DNA of 19,162 nt from contig DATMSM010000053.1 of assembly GCA_035565355.1 (NCBI GenBank), forward strand, positions 1 through 19,162. The letters are read 5' to 3'. A program made the translations under genes and the position numbers. The notes under the pieces were generated by a model. The model saw nothing but the letters and a program-made list of their open reading frames with translations, was not told the DNA's origin and made no database searches. How positions within the stretch are numbered: position 1 is the stretch's first letter; the number at the start of each line of letters is the position of its first letter. This document shows, piece after piece, positions 1 to 8,193 of this stretch. The stretch comes from Ga0074130 sp035565355 (GTDB taxonomy: Bacteria; Pseudomonadota; Gammaproteobacteria; Burkholderiales; Rhodocyclaceae).

Positions 1-195
1 ACCGGCTGCGGCGTGCCCCTGCTTGCCGCGGAAGACATGCCGGCTGCCGTGCGCCTTGCTGCGCGCATGGCCGAGCCCGGCGATGCGGTGCTGCTGTCGC
101 CGGCCTGCGCCAGCCTCGACATGTTCAAGAATTACGCGCATCGGGCCGAGGTCTTCATTGCCGCGGTGCATGAGCTGCAGGGAGAGCAAGCATGA
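1..195 (+). CDS. murD: UDP-N-acetylmuramoylalanine--D-glutamate ligase, C-terminal end (partial)
   Basis: Only the last 64 codons are present; the gene is cut by the left window edge. MurD is the cytoplasmic ATP-dependent ligase that adds D-Glu to UDP-MurNAc-L-Ala. The visible part carries the family's C-terminal signature LLSPACASLDMFKNY followed by AHRAEVF, from the last (third) Mur-ligase domain. The frame is open from base 1 and stops with TGA at 193-195. That stop overlaps the ftsW ATG by four bases (ATGA), so the two genes are probably translationally coupled. The order murD-ftsW-murG is standard for the dcw cluster. The catalytic P-loop half lies outside the window and cannot be checked. 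Confidence 0.95.
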   Translation, partial: TGCGVPLLAAEDMPAAVRLAARMAEPGDAVLLSPACASLDMFKNYAHRAEVFIAAVHELQGEQA

Positions 196-1394
196 TCGCC
201 TCCTTGTTGCAGCGTCTGGGGCTGGGTGGCGAGACGGGCGCACCGCGTACGCCGAATGCGACACCGCCGCAGGAGCTCGACCCCATGTTGCTGTGGTCCG
301 CCCTGGGCCTGCTCATGTTCGGCCTGGTCATGGTCTATTCGGCCTCGATCGCCATGGCCGAGGGCAGCCGTTTCACCGGCTACCAGGCCAACTATTTCCT
401 GATCCGCCATGGCCTGTTCCTCGCCATCGGCATGGTCTGCGGTGTCGCCGCCTTTCAGATCCCCATGCGCTTCTGGCAGCAGATGGCACCCTATCTCTTC
501 ATTGCCGGCGTGTTCCTGCTGGTGCTGGTGATCGTGCCCCACGTCGGCCGTTCGGTAAACGGTGCGCAGCGCTGGCTGCCGCTGGGACCGGTCAATTTGC
601 AGCCGTCCGAGCTGATGAAGTTGTTCGCCGTGCTCTACGCCGCCGACTACACCAATCGCAAGCTCGCCGACATGGGCAGCTTCAAGAAGGGCTTCGGTCC
701 CATGGCCGTGGTCATGCTGCTGGTCGGCTTCCTGTTGCTGAAGGAGCCGGACTTCGGTGCCTTTGTCGTCATCGTCAGCATCGCCATCGGCATCCTCTTC
801 CTTGGCGGCATCAATGTGCGCGTGTTCGGCACCTTGGTGCTGGTTCTGCTGATCGGCTTCGTCATCCTGATCTGGACCTCGCCCTACCGGCGTGAACGTA
901 TCTTCGGCTTCATGGATCCGTGGCAGGACGCTTTCGGCAAGGGCTATCAGCTCTCCCACGCGCTGATCGCCTTCGGTCGCGGCGAGTGGCTGGGCGTCGG
1001 TCTCGGTGCCAGTGTCGAGAAGCTCTTCTATCTGCCGGAAGCACATACCGACTTCCTGCTTGCCGTGATCGCCGAGGAGCTGGGCTTCGTCGGCGTCTGC
1101 GTCATCGTGTTCATGTTTGCCTTGCTGGTGCAGCGCAGCTTCGTCATCGGCAAGACCGCGCTCGGTCTCGGTCGTATCTATAGCGCGCTGGTGGCGCAGG
1201 GCATAGGCATCTGGATCGGCATACAGTCCTTCATCAATATGGGCGTGAACATGGGCCTGCTGCCGACCAAGGGCCTGACCCTGCCGCTAATGAGCTTCGG
1301 CGGTTCGGGCATCGTGGCGAACTGCATTGCCCTCGCCATTCTTCTCCGGGTCGATTGGGAGAATCGACAGCTGATGAGAGGTAATCGCGCATGA
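192..1394 (+). CDS. ftsW: FtsW, SEDS-family septal peptidoglycan glycosyltransferase
   Basis: A 400-residue polytopic inner-membrane protein that polymerises lipid II into septal glycan together with its cognate PBP (FtsI). After a short cytoplasmic N-terminus of about 30 residues, hydrophobic segments repeat along the whole chain, consistent with the ten-helix SEDS fold. The SEDS signature near residues 280-298 contains PEAHTDF; its Asp287 matches the conserved functionally essential aspartate of the family. The C-terminal block around residues 357-375 (LPTKGLTLPLMSFGGSG) is typical of FtsW/RodA. Neighbours murD and murG make FtsW rather than RodA the clear choice. The ATG overlaps the murD stop, and the TGA at 1392-1394 overlaps the start of a 54-codon frame. 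Confidence 0.97.
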   Translation: MIASLLQRLGLGGETGAPRTPNATPPQELDPMLLWSALGLLMFGLVMVYSASIAMAEGSRFTGYQANYFLIRHGLFLAIGMVCGVAAFQIPMRFWQQMAPYLFIAGVFLLVLVIVPHVGRSVNGAQRWLPLGPVNLQPSELMKLFAVLYAADYTNRKLADMGSFKKGFGPMAVVMLLVGFLLLKEPDFGAFVVIVSIAIGILFLGGINVRVFGTLVLVLLIGFVILIWTSPYRRERIFGFMDPWQDAFGKGYQLSHALIAFGRGEWLGVGLGASVEKLFYLPEAHTDFLLAVIAEELGFVGVCVIVFMFALLVQRSFVIGKTALGLGRIYSALVAQGIGIWIGIQSFINMGVNMGLLPTKGLTLPLMSFGGSGIVANCIALAILLRVDWENRQLMRGNRA

Positions 1395-1555
1395 AATACA
1401 CACTAGCGCTCTCAGCGACGATGGGTTTTGCGTTGCTGTCGCCCAGCGTAAAGGAACAATGGGGAGCCGCGCAGCGGCGAACTTCCGTTACCCCCTTCCT
1501 CGGGAAGGGGGACAGGGGCATGGCGGGTAACCTGGATGAGGAGAATTTTCAATGA
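1391..1555 (+). CDS. Possible 54-residue bridging micro-ORF between ftsW and murG
   Basis: This frame starts at an ATG inside the ftsW stop (ATGA, 1391-1394) and ends with a TGA inside the murG start (ATGA, 1552-1555). It fills the 157-base spacer exactly. An agagg motif at 1377-1381 lies nine bases before its ATG. The first 20 residues (MKYTLALSATMGFALLSPSV) look like a weak signal peptide or membrane segment; the rest resembles no family I know. Codons from about residue 24 to 45 are supplied by a palindromic repeat (1461-1524), so the downstream half may be repeat-derived, not selected as protein. It may be a coupling device that carries ribosomes from ftsW to murG, or it may be fortuitous. 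Confidence 0.4.
   Translation: MKYTLALSATMGFALLSPSVKEQWGAAQRRTSVTPFLGKGDRGMAGNLDEENFQ
1461..1524 (+). repeat. Bipartite palindromic repeat, copy 1 (REP-like)
   Basis: Two hairpins in tandem. The first has stem GCCGC (1466-1470), loop GCA and stem GCGGC (1474-1478). The second is a perfect 9-bp stem, CCCCCTTCC (1491-1499) with GGAAGGGGG (1503-1511), around a 3-base loop. The reverse complement of positions 12072-12140 aligns with this segment: both share GGGAGC, then a small stem, then CGAAC, CCGT, ACCCCCTT and an AAGGGGG arm. I infer a dispersed intergenic element. The boundaries are approximate; no target duplication is evident here. Confidence 0.65.
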
Positions 1556-2631
1556 AAACTCTCCTCATCATGGCCGGCGGTACCGGCGGTCATATCATGC
1601 CGGGCCTCGCCGTCGCTGCGGAAATGAAGGCCCGTGGCTGGAAGGTCGTGTGGATGGGGCACCCCGACGGGATGGAGTCCCGTCTCGTGCCCAAGCATGG
1701 CATCGAGATGTGCTGGGTGCGCTTCGGCGCGCTGCGTGGCAAGGGCCTGTGGCGCAAGTTGATGTTGCCTTTCAATCTGTTCAATGGCATGTCGCAGGCC
1801 AAGCGGGAGTTGCAGCGTATCCGTCCGGACGTCGTGCTCGGGCTGGGCGGCTTCATTACTTTCCCTGGCGGCATGATGGCCAAGCGCCTCGGCATTCCGC
1901 TGGTGTTGCATGAGCAGAACTCTGTGCCTGGTCTTGCCAATCGCAAGCTGGCGCACAAGGCGGCGCGCGTGCTCTCGGGCTTCCCTGATGTCTTGTCGCA
2001 AGGCGAGTGGGTCGGCAACCCGGTGCGCGCTGAAATCGCCGCCCTGGCAGCGCCCGCATCGCGCTTTGAAGGGCGCAATCCGCCGCTGCGCTTGCTCGTC
2101 GTTGGCGGCAGTCTGGGCGCGCAGGCACTCAATGAAACCATTCCGGCAGGCATCGCACTGTTGCCGGAGGATGAACGTCCGGTCATCGTGCATCAGTCCG
2201 GCGAAAAGCAGATCGATGCACTCAAGGCCAATTACGAGAAGGCCGGTGTCGCCGCCAACTGCGTGGCGTTCATTGAAGACATGGCCGGTGCCTATGAATG
2301 GGCGGACATCGTGATCTGCCGTGCCGGTGCCCTGACCATCGCGGAACTCGCCGCCGCCGGTGTGGGCAGCATCCTCGTGCCCTATCCGCATGCGGTGGAT
2401 GATCACCAGACGGCGAATGCGCGTTTCCTCGCCAACGCCGGTGCCGCGATTCTGCTGCCGCAGACGGAGCTGACGGCGGAGAACCTGTCACTCATCCAGA
2501 ACATCAGCCGCGACCAACTGCTGCAGATGGCCGAACGCGCACGCGATCTGGCGCGCCCGGGCGCCGCCCAGGCGGTTGCCGACATCTGTGAAGAGCTCGC
2601 GCCGAATGTCTCACTCACTATTCCTCACTGA
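1552..2631 (+). CDS. murG: MurG, UDP-GlcNAc--undecaprenyl-PP-MurNAc-pentapeptide GlcNAc transferase
   Basis: A 359-residue peripheral membrane GT-B enzyme that converts lipid I to lipid II on the inner face of the membrane. The N-terminal glycine loop AGGTGGH (residues 8-14), the HEQN block (120-123), the VGNPVR segment (154-159), a second glycine loop GGSLGA (185-190) and the UDP-GlcNAc binding block RAGALTIAEL (257-266, with conserved Glu265) are all present. PHAVDDHQTANA follows, as in the family. Length matches E. coli MurG (355). The start is set by a gaggag motif at 1538-1543, eight bases before ATG. The 157-base gap from ftsW is unusually long for this cluster and holds the micro-ORF and repeat described separately. 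Confidence 0.98.
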   Translation: MKTLLIMAGGTGGHIMPGLAVAAEMKARGWKVVWMGHPDGMESRLVPKHGIEMCWVRFGALRGKGLWRKLMLPFNLFNGMSQAKRELQRIRPDVVLGLGGFITFPGGMMAKRLGIPLVLHEQNSVPGLANRKLAHKAARVLSGFPDVLSQGEWVGNPVRAEIAALAAPASRFEGRNPPLRLLVVGGSLGAQALNETIPAGIALLPEDERPVIVHQSGEKQIDALKANYEKAGVAANCVAFIEDMAGAYEWADIVICRAGALTIAELAAAGVGSILVPYPHAVDDHQTANARFLANAGAAILLPQTELTAENLSLIQNISRDQLLQMAERARDLARPGAAQAVADICEELAPNVSLTIPH

Positions 2632-2640
2632 GGTCTTGCC

Positions 2641-2732
2641 ATGAACCACAAGAACTCAAACCCGCGCGAGCTGTGCTCGCATCTGATTGGCGGCGCGCCG
2701 GGCGCGCTGGTTTTAAAGCGTCGGGGTGATGC

Positions 2733-2736
<4 letters not shown>
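2641..2736 (+). CDS. Possible 31-residue micro-ORF between murG and murC
   Basis: A 31-codon frame starts nine bases after the murG stop and ends with a TGA overlapping the murC ATG as ATGA (2733-2736). A tgagg motif spanning the murG stop (2629-2633) sits seven bases before its ATG. The peptide starts MNHKNSNPRELCSHLIG and ends LVLKRRGDA; it matches nothing I recognise and has no membrane segment. Inside it is a hairpin made only of G and C, with arms gcgcgc at 2693-2698 and 2702-2707. It could be a leader that couples murG to murC translation, or spacer sequence open by chance. At this length chance openness cannot be dismissed. Confidence 0.3.
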
Positions 2737-4132
<1,396 letters not shown>

Positions 4133-4133
<1 letters not shown>

Positions 4134-5056
4134 TGAACATGTTTCCCGGTTTCCGCGGCGAAGTCCGTCTCAACGAACCCATGTCCCGGCACGTGTCCTG
4201 GCGCGCCGGCGGTGTGGCCGCGCGGGTGGCATTCCCGCTCGATCTCGAAGATTGCGCGGCCTTGCTCGCGGCCCTGCCGCCGGACGAACCAGTGCTGATG
4301 GTCGGGCTGGGCTCTAATCTGCTGGTACGCGACGGCGGCTTCCCCGGCACGGTGCTGTTCACTCACGGCGCCCTGAAGAACCTGCGCTTGGAAGATGACG
4401 ACAGCATCTACGCCGAGGCCGGGGTGGCGTCACCCAAGGTGGCGCGCTTTGCCGCGACGCAGGATCTGGTCGGTGCGGAATTCCTGGCCGGTATCCCGGG
4501 CACGGTGGGCGGCGCGCTGGCAATGAATGCGGGCTGTTATGGCAGCGAGACCTGGTCTTTCGTGGAGAAAGCCCTGCTACTCAACCGTCGCGGCGAGCAG
4601 GTGGTGCGTGCACCGACCGATTTCGAGATCGGCTATCGCCATGTGCGGGCATTGCAAGGCAGCGATGAAATCTTCGTCGGCGCCTGGTTCCGCTTCGAGC
4701 GCGGCCATGGCGACGTGTCGCGCGAACGTATCCGCACGCTGCTGGAGAAGCGCATCAACAGCCAGCCGCTGGCGCTGCCGAATGCCGGATCGGTGTTCAG
4801 AAATCCGCCTGCCGATCATGCCGCCCGACTGATTGAAGCGGCCGGCCTGAAGGGACTAAAGCTAGGCGGGGCGCAGGTTTCGGAAAAGCATGCCAATTTC
4901 ATCGTTAATCCACAGGGTGTGGCGAAGGCAAGTGAGATAGAAATGCTAATCGGCCAAATTCAGGCCGTAGTGATGCAGAAGTTCGGTGTCGCGCTCGAGT
5001 GTGAGGTGCGCATCGTGGGGCAAAAAGAACAGGGTAAAGCAGGGGTGGAAGCTTGA
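4133..5056 (+). CDS. murB: MurB, UDP-N-acetylenolpyruvoylglucosamine reductase
   Basis: A 307-residue FAD flavoenzyme that reduces UDP-GlcNAc-enolpyruvate to UDP-MurNAc with NADPH. FAD-binding blocks are VGLGSNLLVRDGG (residues 57-69) and AGIPGTVGGALAMNAGCYG (119-137). Arg169 in GYRH, the catalytic serine in NAGSVFRNP (Ser220) and the late glutamate in LECEVR (Glu291) are all in place. Both the length and the AGSVFRNP segment fit the shorter type II MurB (B. subtilis-like) rather than the roughly 340-residue E. coli type I. The ATG at 4133 overlaps the murC stop by one base; a second in-frame ATG at 4139 is possible. The stop overlaps the ddl start as TTGA. Confidence 0.97.
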
Positions 5057-5982
5057 GCGGGAAGGGATTCGGCAAGGTGGCTGTTTTGTTCGGCGGAACG
5101 TCGGCGGAGCGTGAGGTGTCGCTTAAGAGCGGCAGGGCAGTGCTCGCCGCCTTGCAGGGCGCAGGCGTGGATGCCCACGCCTTTGATCCGGCCGAGCGTC
5201 CGCTCGAGGACCTCAAGCGCGAGGGCTATGCGAGCGCCTTTATCGCCCTGCATGGTCGCGGCGGCGAGGACGGTTCGGTCCAGGGCGCGCTCGACCTGAT
5301 CGGCATCCCCTACACCGGTAGCGACATCCTGGCCTCGGCACTGGCCATGGACAAGTGGCGCACCAAGCTGGTCTGGCAGGCCGCCGGCCTGCCGGTCGCC
5401 GATTATGTGATTCTCGATGCCGACAGCGACTTCGCGGCGGCCGAGCAGCGCCTGGGCCTGCCGATCTTCGTCAAGCCGGCCAATGAAGGTTCGAGCATCG
5501 GCATCAGCAAGGTCAAGACAGCGGGCGGTTTGAAAGCCGCCTATGAAGAGGCGGCCAAGTACGACAGCATCGTCATGGCCGAGCGTTTTCTGGCCGGCGG
5601 CGAATATACCGTCGGCATCCTCGGCACGGGTAAGGCGGCCCGCGCCTTGCCGCCGATCCGCATCGTGCCGACGACCGAGTTCTACGATTTCGACGCCAAG
5701 TACCTGCGCGACGATACGCAATACCAGATTCCCTGCGGCCTGCCGGATACCGAAATCGCCGCCATGCAGGAAATGGCCTTGCGCGCCTACGCCGTCATCG
5801 GCGGGCGTGGCTGGGCGCGCATCGACGTGATGCTGGATGCCGAAGGCCGGCAGTACTGCCTTGAAGCCAACACTGCGCCGGGCATGACCGACCACTCCTT
5901 GGTGCCCATGGCTGCCAAGGCGGCGAATATTTCCTTCCCCGACCTGGTGCTCAGCCTGCTGGAGGATGCGCGCCATGCTTGA
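5053..5982 (+). CDS. ddl: D-alanine--D-alanine ligase (DdlB type)
   Basis: A 309-residue ATP-grasp enzyme that makes D-Ala-D-Ala for the pentapeptide. The N-terminal strand KVAVLFGGTSAEREVSL contains the substrate-binding Glu21. The ATP-grasp loop NEGSSIGISK is at residues 144-153. FYDFDAKY (210-217) keeps the tyrosine that in E. coli DdlB (Tyr216) goes with D-Ala-D-Ala rather than D-Ala-D-lactate specificity. The C-terminal metal and phosphate block LEANTAPGMTDHSLVP starts at 270. I chose the TTG at 5053, which overlaps the murB TGA. No ATG precedes the first conserved strand, and a GTG at codon 9 would cut into it. Length equals E. coli DdlB (306) within three residues. Confidence 0.96.
   Translation: MSGKGFGKVAVLFGGTSAEREVSLKSGRAVLAALQGAGVDAHAFDPAERPLEDLKREGYASAFIALHGRGGEDGSVQGALDLIGIPYTGSDILASALAMDKWRTKLVWQAAGLPVADYVILDADSDFAAAEQRLGLPIFVKPANEGSSIGISKVKTAGGLKAAYEEAAKYDSIVMAERFLAGGEYTVGILGTGKAARALPPIRIVPTTEFYDFDAKYLRDDTQYQIPCGLPDTEIAAMQEMALRAYAVIGGRGWARIDVMLDAEGRQYCLEANTAPGMTDHSLVPMAAKAANISFPDLVLSLLEDARHA
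5961..5965 (+). promoter_or_regulatory. Ribosome binding site that decides the ftsQ start
   Basis: GGAGG at 5961-5965 touches an ATG at 5966 directly, leaving no spacer, but lies nine bases before a second in-frame ATG at 5975. Standard spacing therefore favours 5975 as the ftsQ start. The site lies inside the last codons of ddl, so ribosomes finishing ddl could re-initiate here. Confidence 0.7.
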
Positions 5983-6814
5983 GCGTCTGCGCGCAAGCAA
6001 GGAAGGCAAGGGACGCGGCAGCGCGACCCGTGCCTCCTCGCGCTCGCAGAAGTCGCAAACGCGGCCAGCCAAGCCGGCCAGCGAAGGTTTCTGGCATCAA
6101 CCCACTCTGCTCAACCTCTGTGCCGACATGCTGATCATCGCGGCCAGTGTGGCACTGGCGTGGACGGCGGTGATCGCACTGCAGCGCCTGCCGTTTTATC
6201 CCCTGCGCGAAGTTCAGGTCCAGGGCGAGCTGTCGCAGGTGCAGCGCGGTCAGATCGAGTTGGCGGCACGCAGTGTGGTGCAAGGCAATTTCTTCACCGT
6301 GAATATCGATGCGGCGCGCAATGCCTTCGAGAAACTGCCCTGGGTACGTCGCGCCGAAGTGCGCCGCCAGTGGCCGGACCGGCTGGAGTTGCGCATTGAG
6401 GAGCATGTGCCGGTGGCGCGCTGGCGCGGCCTGGACGACGAGCCGCGTCTCGTGAACACCCATGGCGAAGTCTTTGCCGGCAGCATCGATGTGCCGCTGC
6501 CCCTGTTCTCCGGCCCGGAAGGCACCTCGGCCGAGGTGTTGGCGCGCTACAAGGAGTTCGAGCCGGCGCTCGCCAAGATCAACCTGCACCCCCGTGTCGT
6601 GGCGCTGTCTGCCCGCGAGGCCTGGCAGATCAGGTTGGACAACGGTTTGCTGCTGGAGTTGGGCCGCGACCAGGTCAAGCTGCCGCTGGCCGAGCGCGTC
6701 GCCCGCTTTACCGAGCACTATCCGAATGTAATCAAGCGCAGTCAGGTGCACATCGTGGCCGTGGACATGCGCTATCCCAACGGTTTCACGCTGCGCCCCG
6801 CACGTAACGGTTAA
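5975..6814 (+). CDS. ftsQ: FtsQ, bitopic divisome protein with POTRA domain
   Basis: A 279-residue single-pass inner-membrane protein; in other bacteria it links early and late divisome components through FtsB and FtsL. A basic, Ser/Lys/Arg-rich cytoplasmic tail (residues 1-45) precedes one membrane helix (about 47-69). The periplasmic POTRA domain follows (about 74-146: FYPLREVQVQG, then GNFFTVN, then LPWVRRAEVRRQWPDRLEL), then the beta domain with the FtsQ-typical HGEVF segment (163-167). The gene overlaps the end of ddl by eight bases and stops two bases before ftsA. Identity rests on the POTRA motifs and on the ddl-ftsQ-ftsA order; sequence conservation in this family is low but the match is clear. 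Confidence 0.96.
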   Translation: MLERLRASKEGKGRGSATRASSRSQKSQTRPAKPASEGFWHQPTLLNLCADMLIIAASVALAWTAVIALQRLPFYPLREVQVQGELSQVQRGQIELAARSVVQGNFFTVNIDAARNAFEKLPWVRRAEVRRQWPDRLELRIEEHVPVARWRGLDDEPRLVNTHGEVFAGSIDVPLPLFSGPEGTSAEVLARYKEFEPALAKINLHPRVVALSAREAWQIRLDNGLLLELGRDQVKLPLAERVARFTEHYPNVIKRSQVHIVAVDMRYPNGFTLRPARNG

Positions 6815-6816
6815 TC

Positions 6817-8049
6817 ATGAGCAAAGAAAAACAAAGAGATCTCATCGTCGGTCTGGATATCGGCACCTCCAAGATTCTGGCGGTGGTGGCCGAGCTCTCG
6901 CCCGAGGGGGAAATGACGCTGCTGGGCCTGGGCACCCAGGAGTCACGCGGCTTGAAGAAGGGCGTGGTCGTCAATATCGAATCCACGGTCAATGCGATTT
7001 CGCGCGCCATCGCCGAGGTCGAGATGATGGCCGGCTGCAAGGTGACGCGCGTGTATACGGGCATCGCCGGCAGCCATATCAAGAGCAAGGATTCCAACGG
7101 CATGGCCGTGGTGCGCGACAAGGAGGTCACGCAATACGACGTCGAGCGTGCCATCGAGGCCGCCAACGCCACGCCGATCTCGGCTGATGACCAGATTCTG
7201 CATACGCTGGTGCAGGAGTTTATCGTCGACGGCCAGGACGGCGTCAAGGAGCCGATCGGCATGGATGCGCGCCGCCTCGAAGTGCGCGTCCACCTTGTCA
7301 CCGGTGCGGTGACGGCGGTGCAGAACATCGTCAAGTGCGTACATCGCTGCGGCCTCGAAGTGGTCGACCTGGTGCTGCAGCCGCTGGCTTCGGGCTACGC
7401 CGTGCTGACCGAGGACGAAAAGGATGTCGGCGTCTGCCTCGTCGATATCGGCGGCGGTACTACCGACATTGCGGTGTTCACGCAAGGCGCGATCCGGCAT
7501 ACAGCGGTGATTCCGATTGCCGGCGATCAGCTCACCAACGACATTGCAATCGCCTTGCGCACTTCCACGCAGGATGCCGAGGACATCAAGATCCGCTACG
7601 GCGTTGCCCTGCAACAGTTGGCGGATGCGGACGAGATGCTGGAGGTGCCGGGCGTCGGCGACCGGCCGGCTTCCACCTTGTCGCGCCAGGCGCTGGCCGG
7701 CTTCATCCAGCCGCGCGTCGAAGAGATTTTCCAGAAGGTCGAGGAAGAGCTGCACAAGAGCGGCTATCACCGCCTCTTGCGGGCCGGCATCGTGCTGACC
7801 GGCGGTACTTCGAATATGCCGGGCATGGTTGAGCTCGGCGAAGAGATTTTCCATAACACCGTGAAGCTGGGGGTGCCGCAGTACGACGGCAATCTGCGCG
7901 ATTTCATGAAGAACCCCCGCCACTCCACGGCGATGGGCCTGCTGCTGGAAGGTATGGCCCAGGCCAAGCGCGGCATGAAGGTGCAGGACCCGACGAGCTT
8001 TGGACAAGTATTGGGGCGGATGCGAGCCTGGTTTGCGAAAAACTTCTAA
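6817..8049 (+). CDS. ftsA: FtsA, actin-like membrane anchor of the Z ring
   Basis: A 410-residue cytoplasmic actin-fold ATPase that tethers FtsZ to the membrane. Phosphate-1 loop GLDIGTSKI is at residues 12-20, phosphate-2 loop CLVDIGGGTTDIAVF at 207-221 and the adenosine loop GIVLTGGTSNMPGM at 324-337. The 1C subdomain lies between the first loop and about residue 165. The last 12 or so residues (GRMRAWFAKNF) form the amphipathic membrane-targeting helix typical of FtsA. The start lies two bases after the ftsQ stop. I see no strong ribosome binding site, so coupling to ftsQ is likely. The stop codon sits in the loop of a 13-bp inverted repeat, described separately. Confidence 0.98.
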   Translation: MSKEKQRDLIVGLDIGTSKILAVVAELSPEGEMTLLGLGTQESRGLKKGVVVNIESTVNAISRAIAEVEMMAGCKVTRVYTGIAGSHIKSKDSNGMAVVRDKEVTQYDVERAIEAANATPISADDQILHTLVQEFIVDGQDGVKEPIGMDARRLEVRVHLVTGAVTAVQNIVKCVHRCGLEVVDLVLQPLASGYAVLTEDEKDVGVCLVDIGGGTTDIAVFTQGAIRHTAVIPIAGDQLTNDIAIALRTSTQDAEDIKIRYGVALQQLADADEMLEVPGVGDRPASTLSRQALAGFIQPRVEEIFQKVEEELHKSGYHRLLRAGIVLTGGTSNMPGMVELGEEIFHNTVKLGVPQYDGNLRDFMKNPRHSTAMGLLLEGMAQAKRGMKVQDPTSFGQVLGRMRAWFAKNF

Positions 8050-8063
8050 CGAAGTTTTTCGCA
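8034..8063 (+). repeat. 13-bp perfect inverted repeat around the ftsA stop codon
   Basis: Arms TGCGAAAAACTTC (8034-8046) and GAAGTTTTTCGCA (8051-8063) are exact reverse complements. The 4-base loop TAAC contains the ftsA TAA. The stem is AT-rich in the middle and has no poly-T tail, so it is not a textbook terminator. It could slow decay from the 3' end or mark a processing point between ftsA and ftsZ. The right arm may have arisen by templated copying of the ftsA end. Confidence 0.7.
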
Positions 8064-8076
8064 CCAAAGATTGATG

Positions 8077-8126
8077 CAGAGGGGGCCAGCCCCCTCTGGA
8101 CTCCCCCGGAGCACGGACCTCGTGCT
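8077..8126 (+). repeat. Two tandem intergenic hairpins between ftsA and ftsZ
   Basis: The first is a 10-bp perfect stem, CAGAGGGGGC (8077-8086) with GCCCCCTCTG (8089-8098), around CA; the real loop would be a few bases wider. The second is a 6-bp stem, AGCACG (8110-8115) with CGTGCT (8121-8126), loop GACCT. Neither is followed by a T run. The spacing and base make-up suggest a REP-like intergenic palindrome, but I find no second copy in this window. Confidence 0.55.
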
Positions 8127-8130
8127 GCGT

Positions 8131-8193
8131 AGGAAATAGGTTTTGAGGTTTTTATTTTTATAACTTTTGGCAGTAACCCTGAAGGAGGCGACG
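8131..8193 (+). promoter_or_regulatory. AT-rich ftsZ leader with strong ribosome binding site
   Basis: Positions 8134-8170 are strikingly AT-rich for this region. A -10-like TATAAC lies at 8159-8164, but no convincing -35 sits at the right distance. A separate ftsZ promoter is therefore plausible and unproven. The Shine-Dalgarno AAGGAGG at about 8182-8188 is the strongest in the window and lies five bases before the ATG, consistent with the high FtsZ levels cells need. Confidence 0.4.

Noticed and set aside
8167..8193. Upstream TTG start for ftsZ
   Set aside because: It lies before the strong AAGGAGG site; the ATG at 8194 has correct spacing and matches the family N-terminus.
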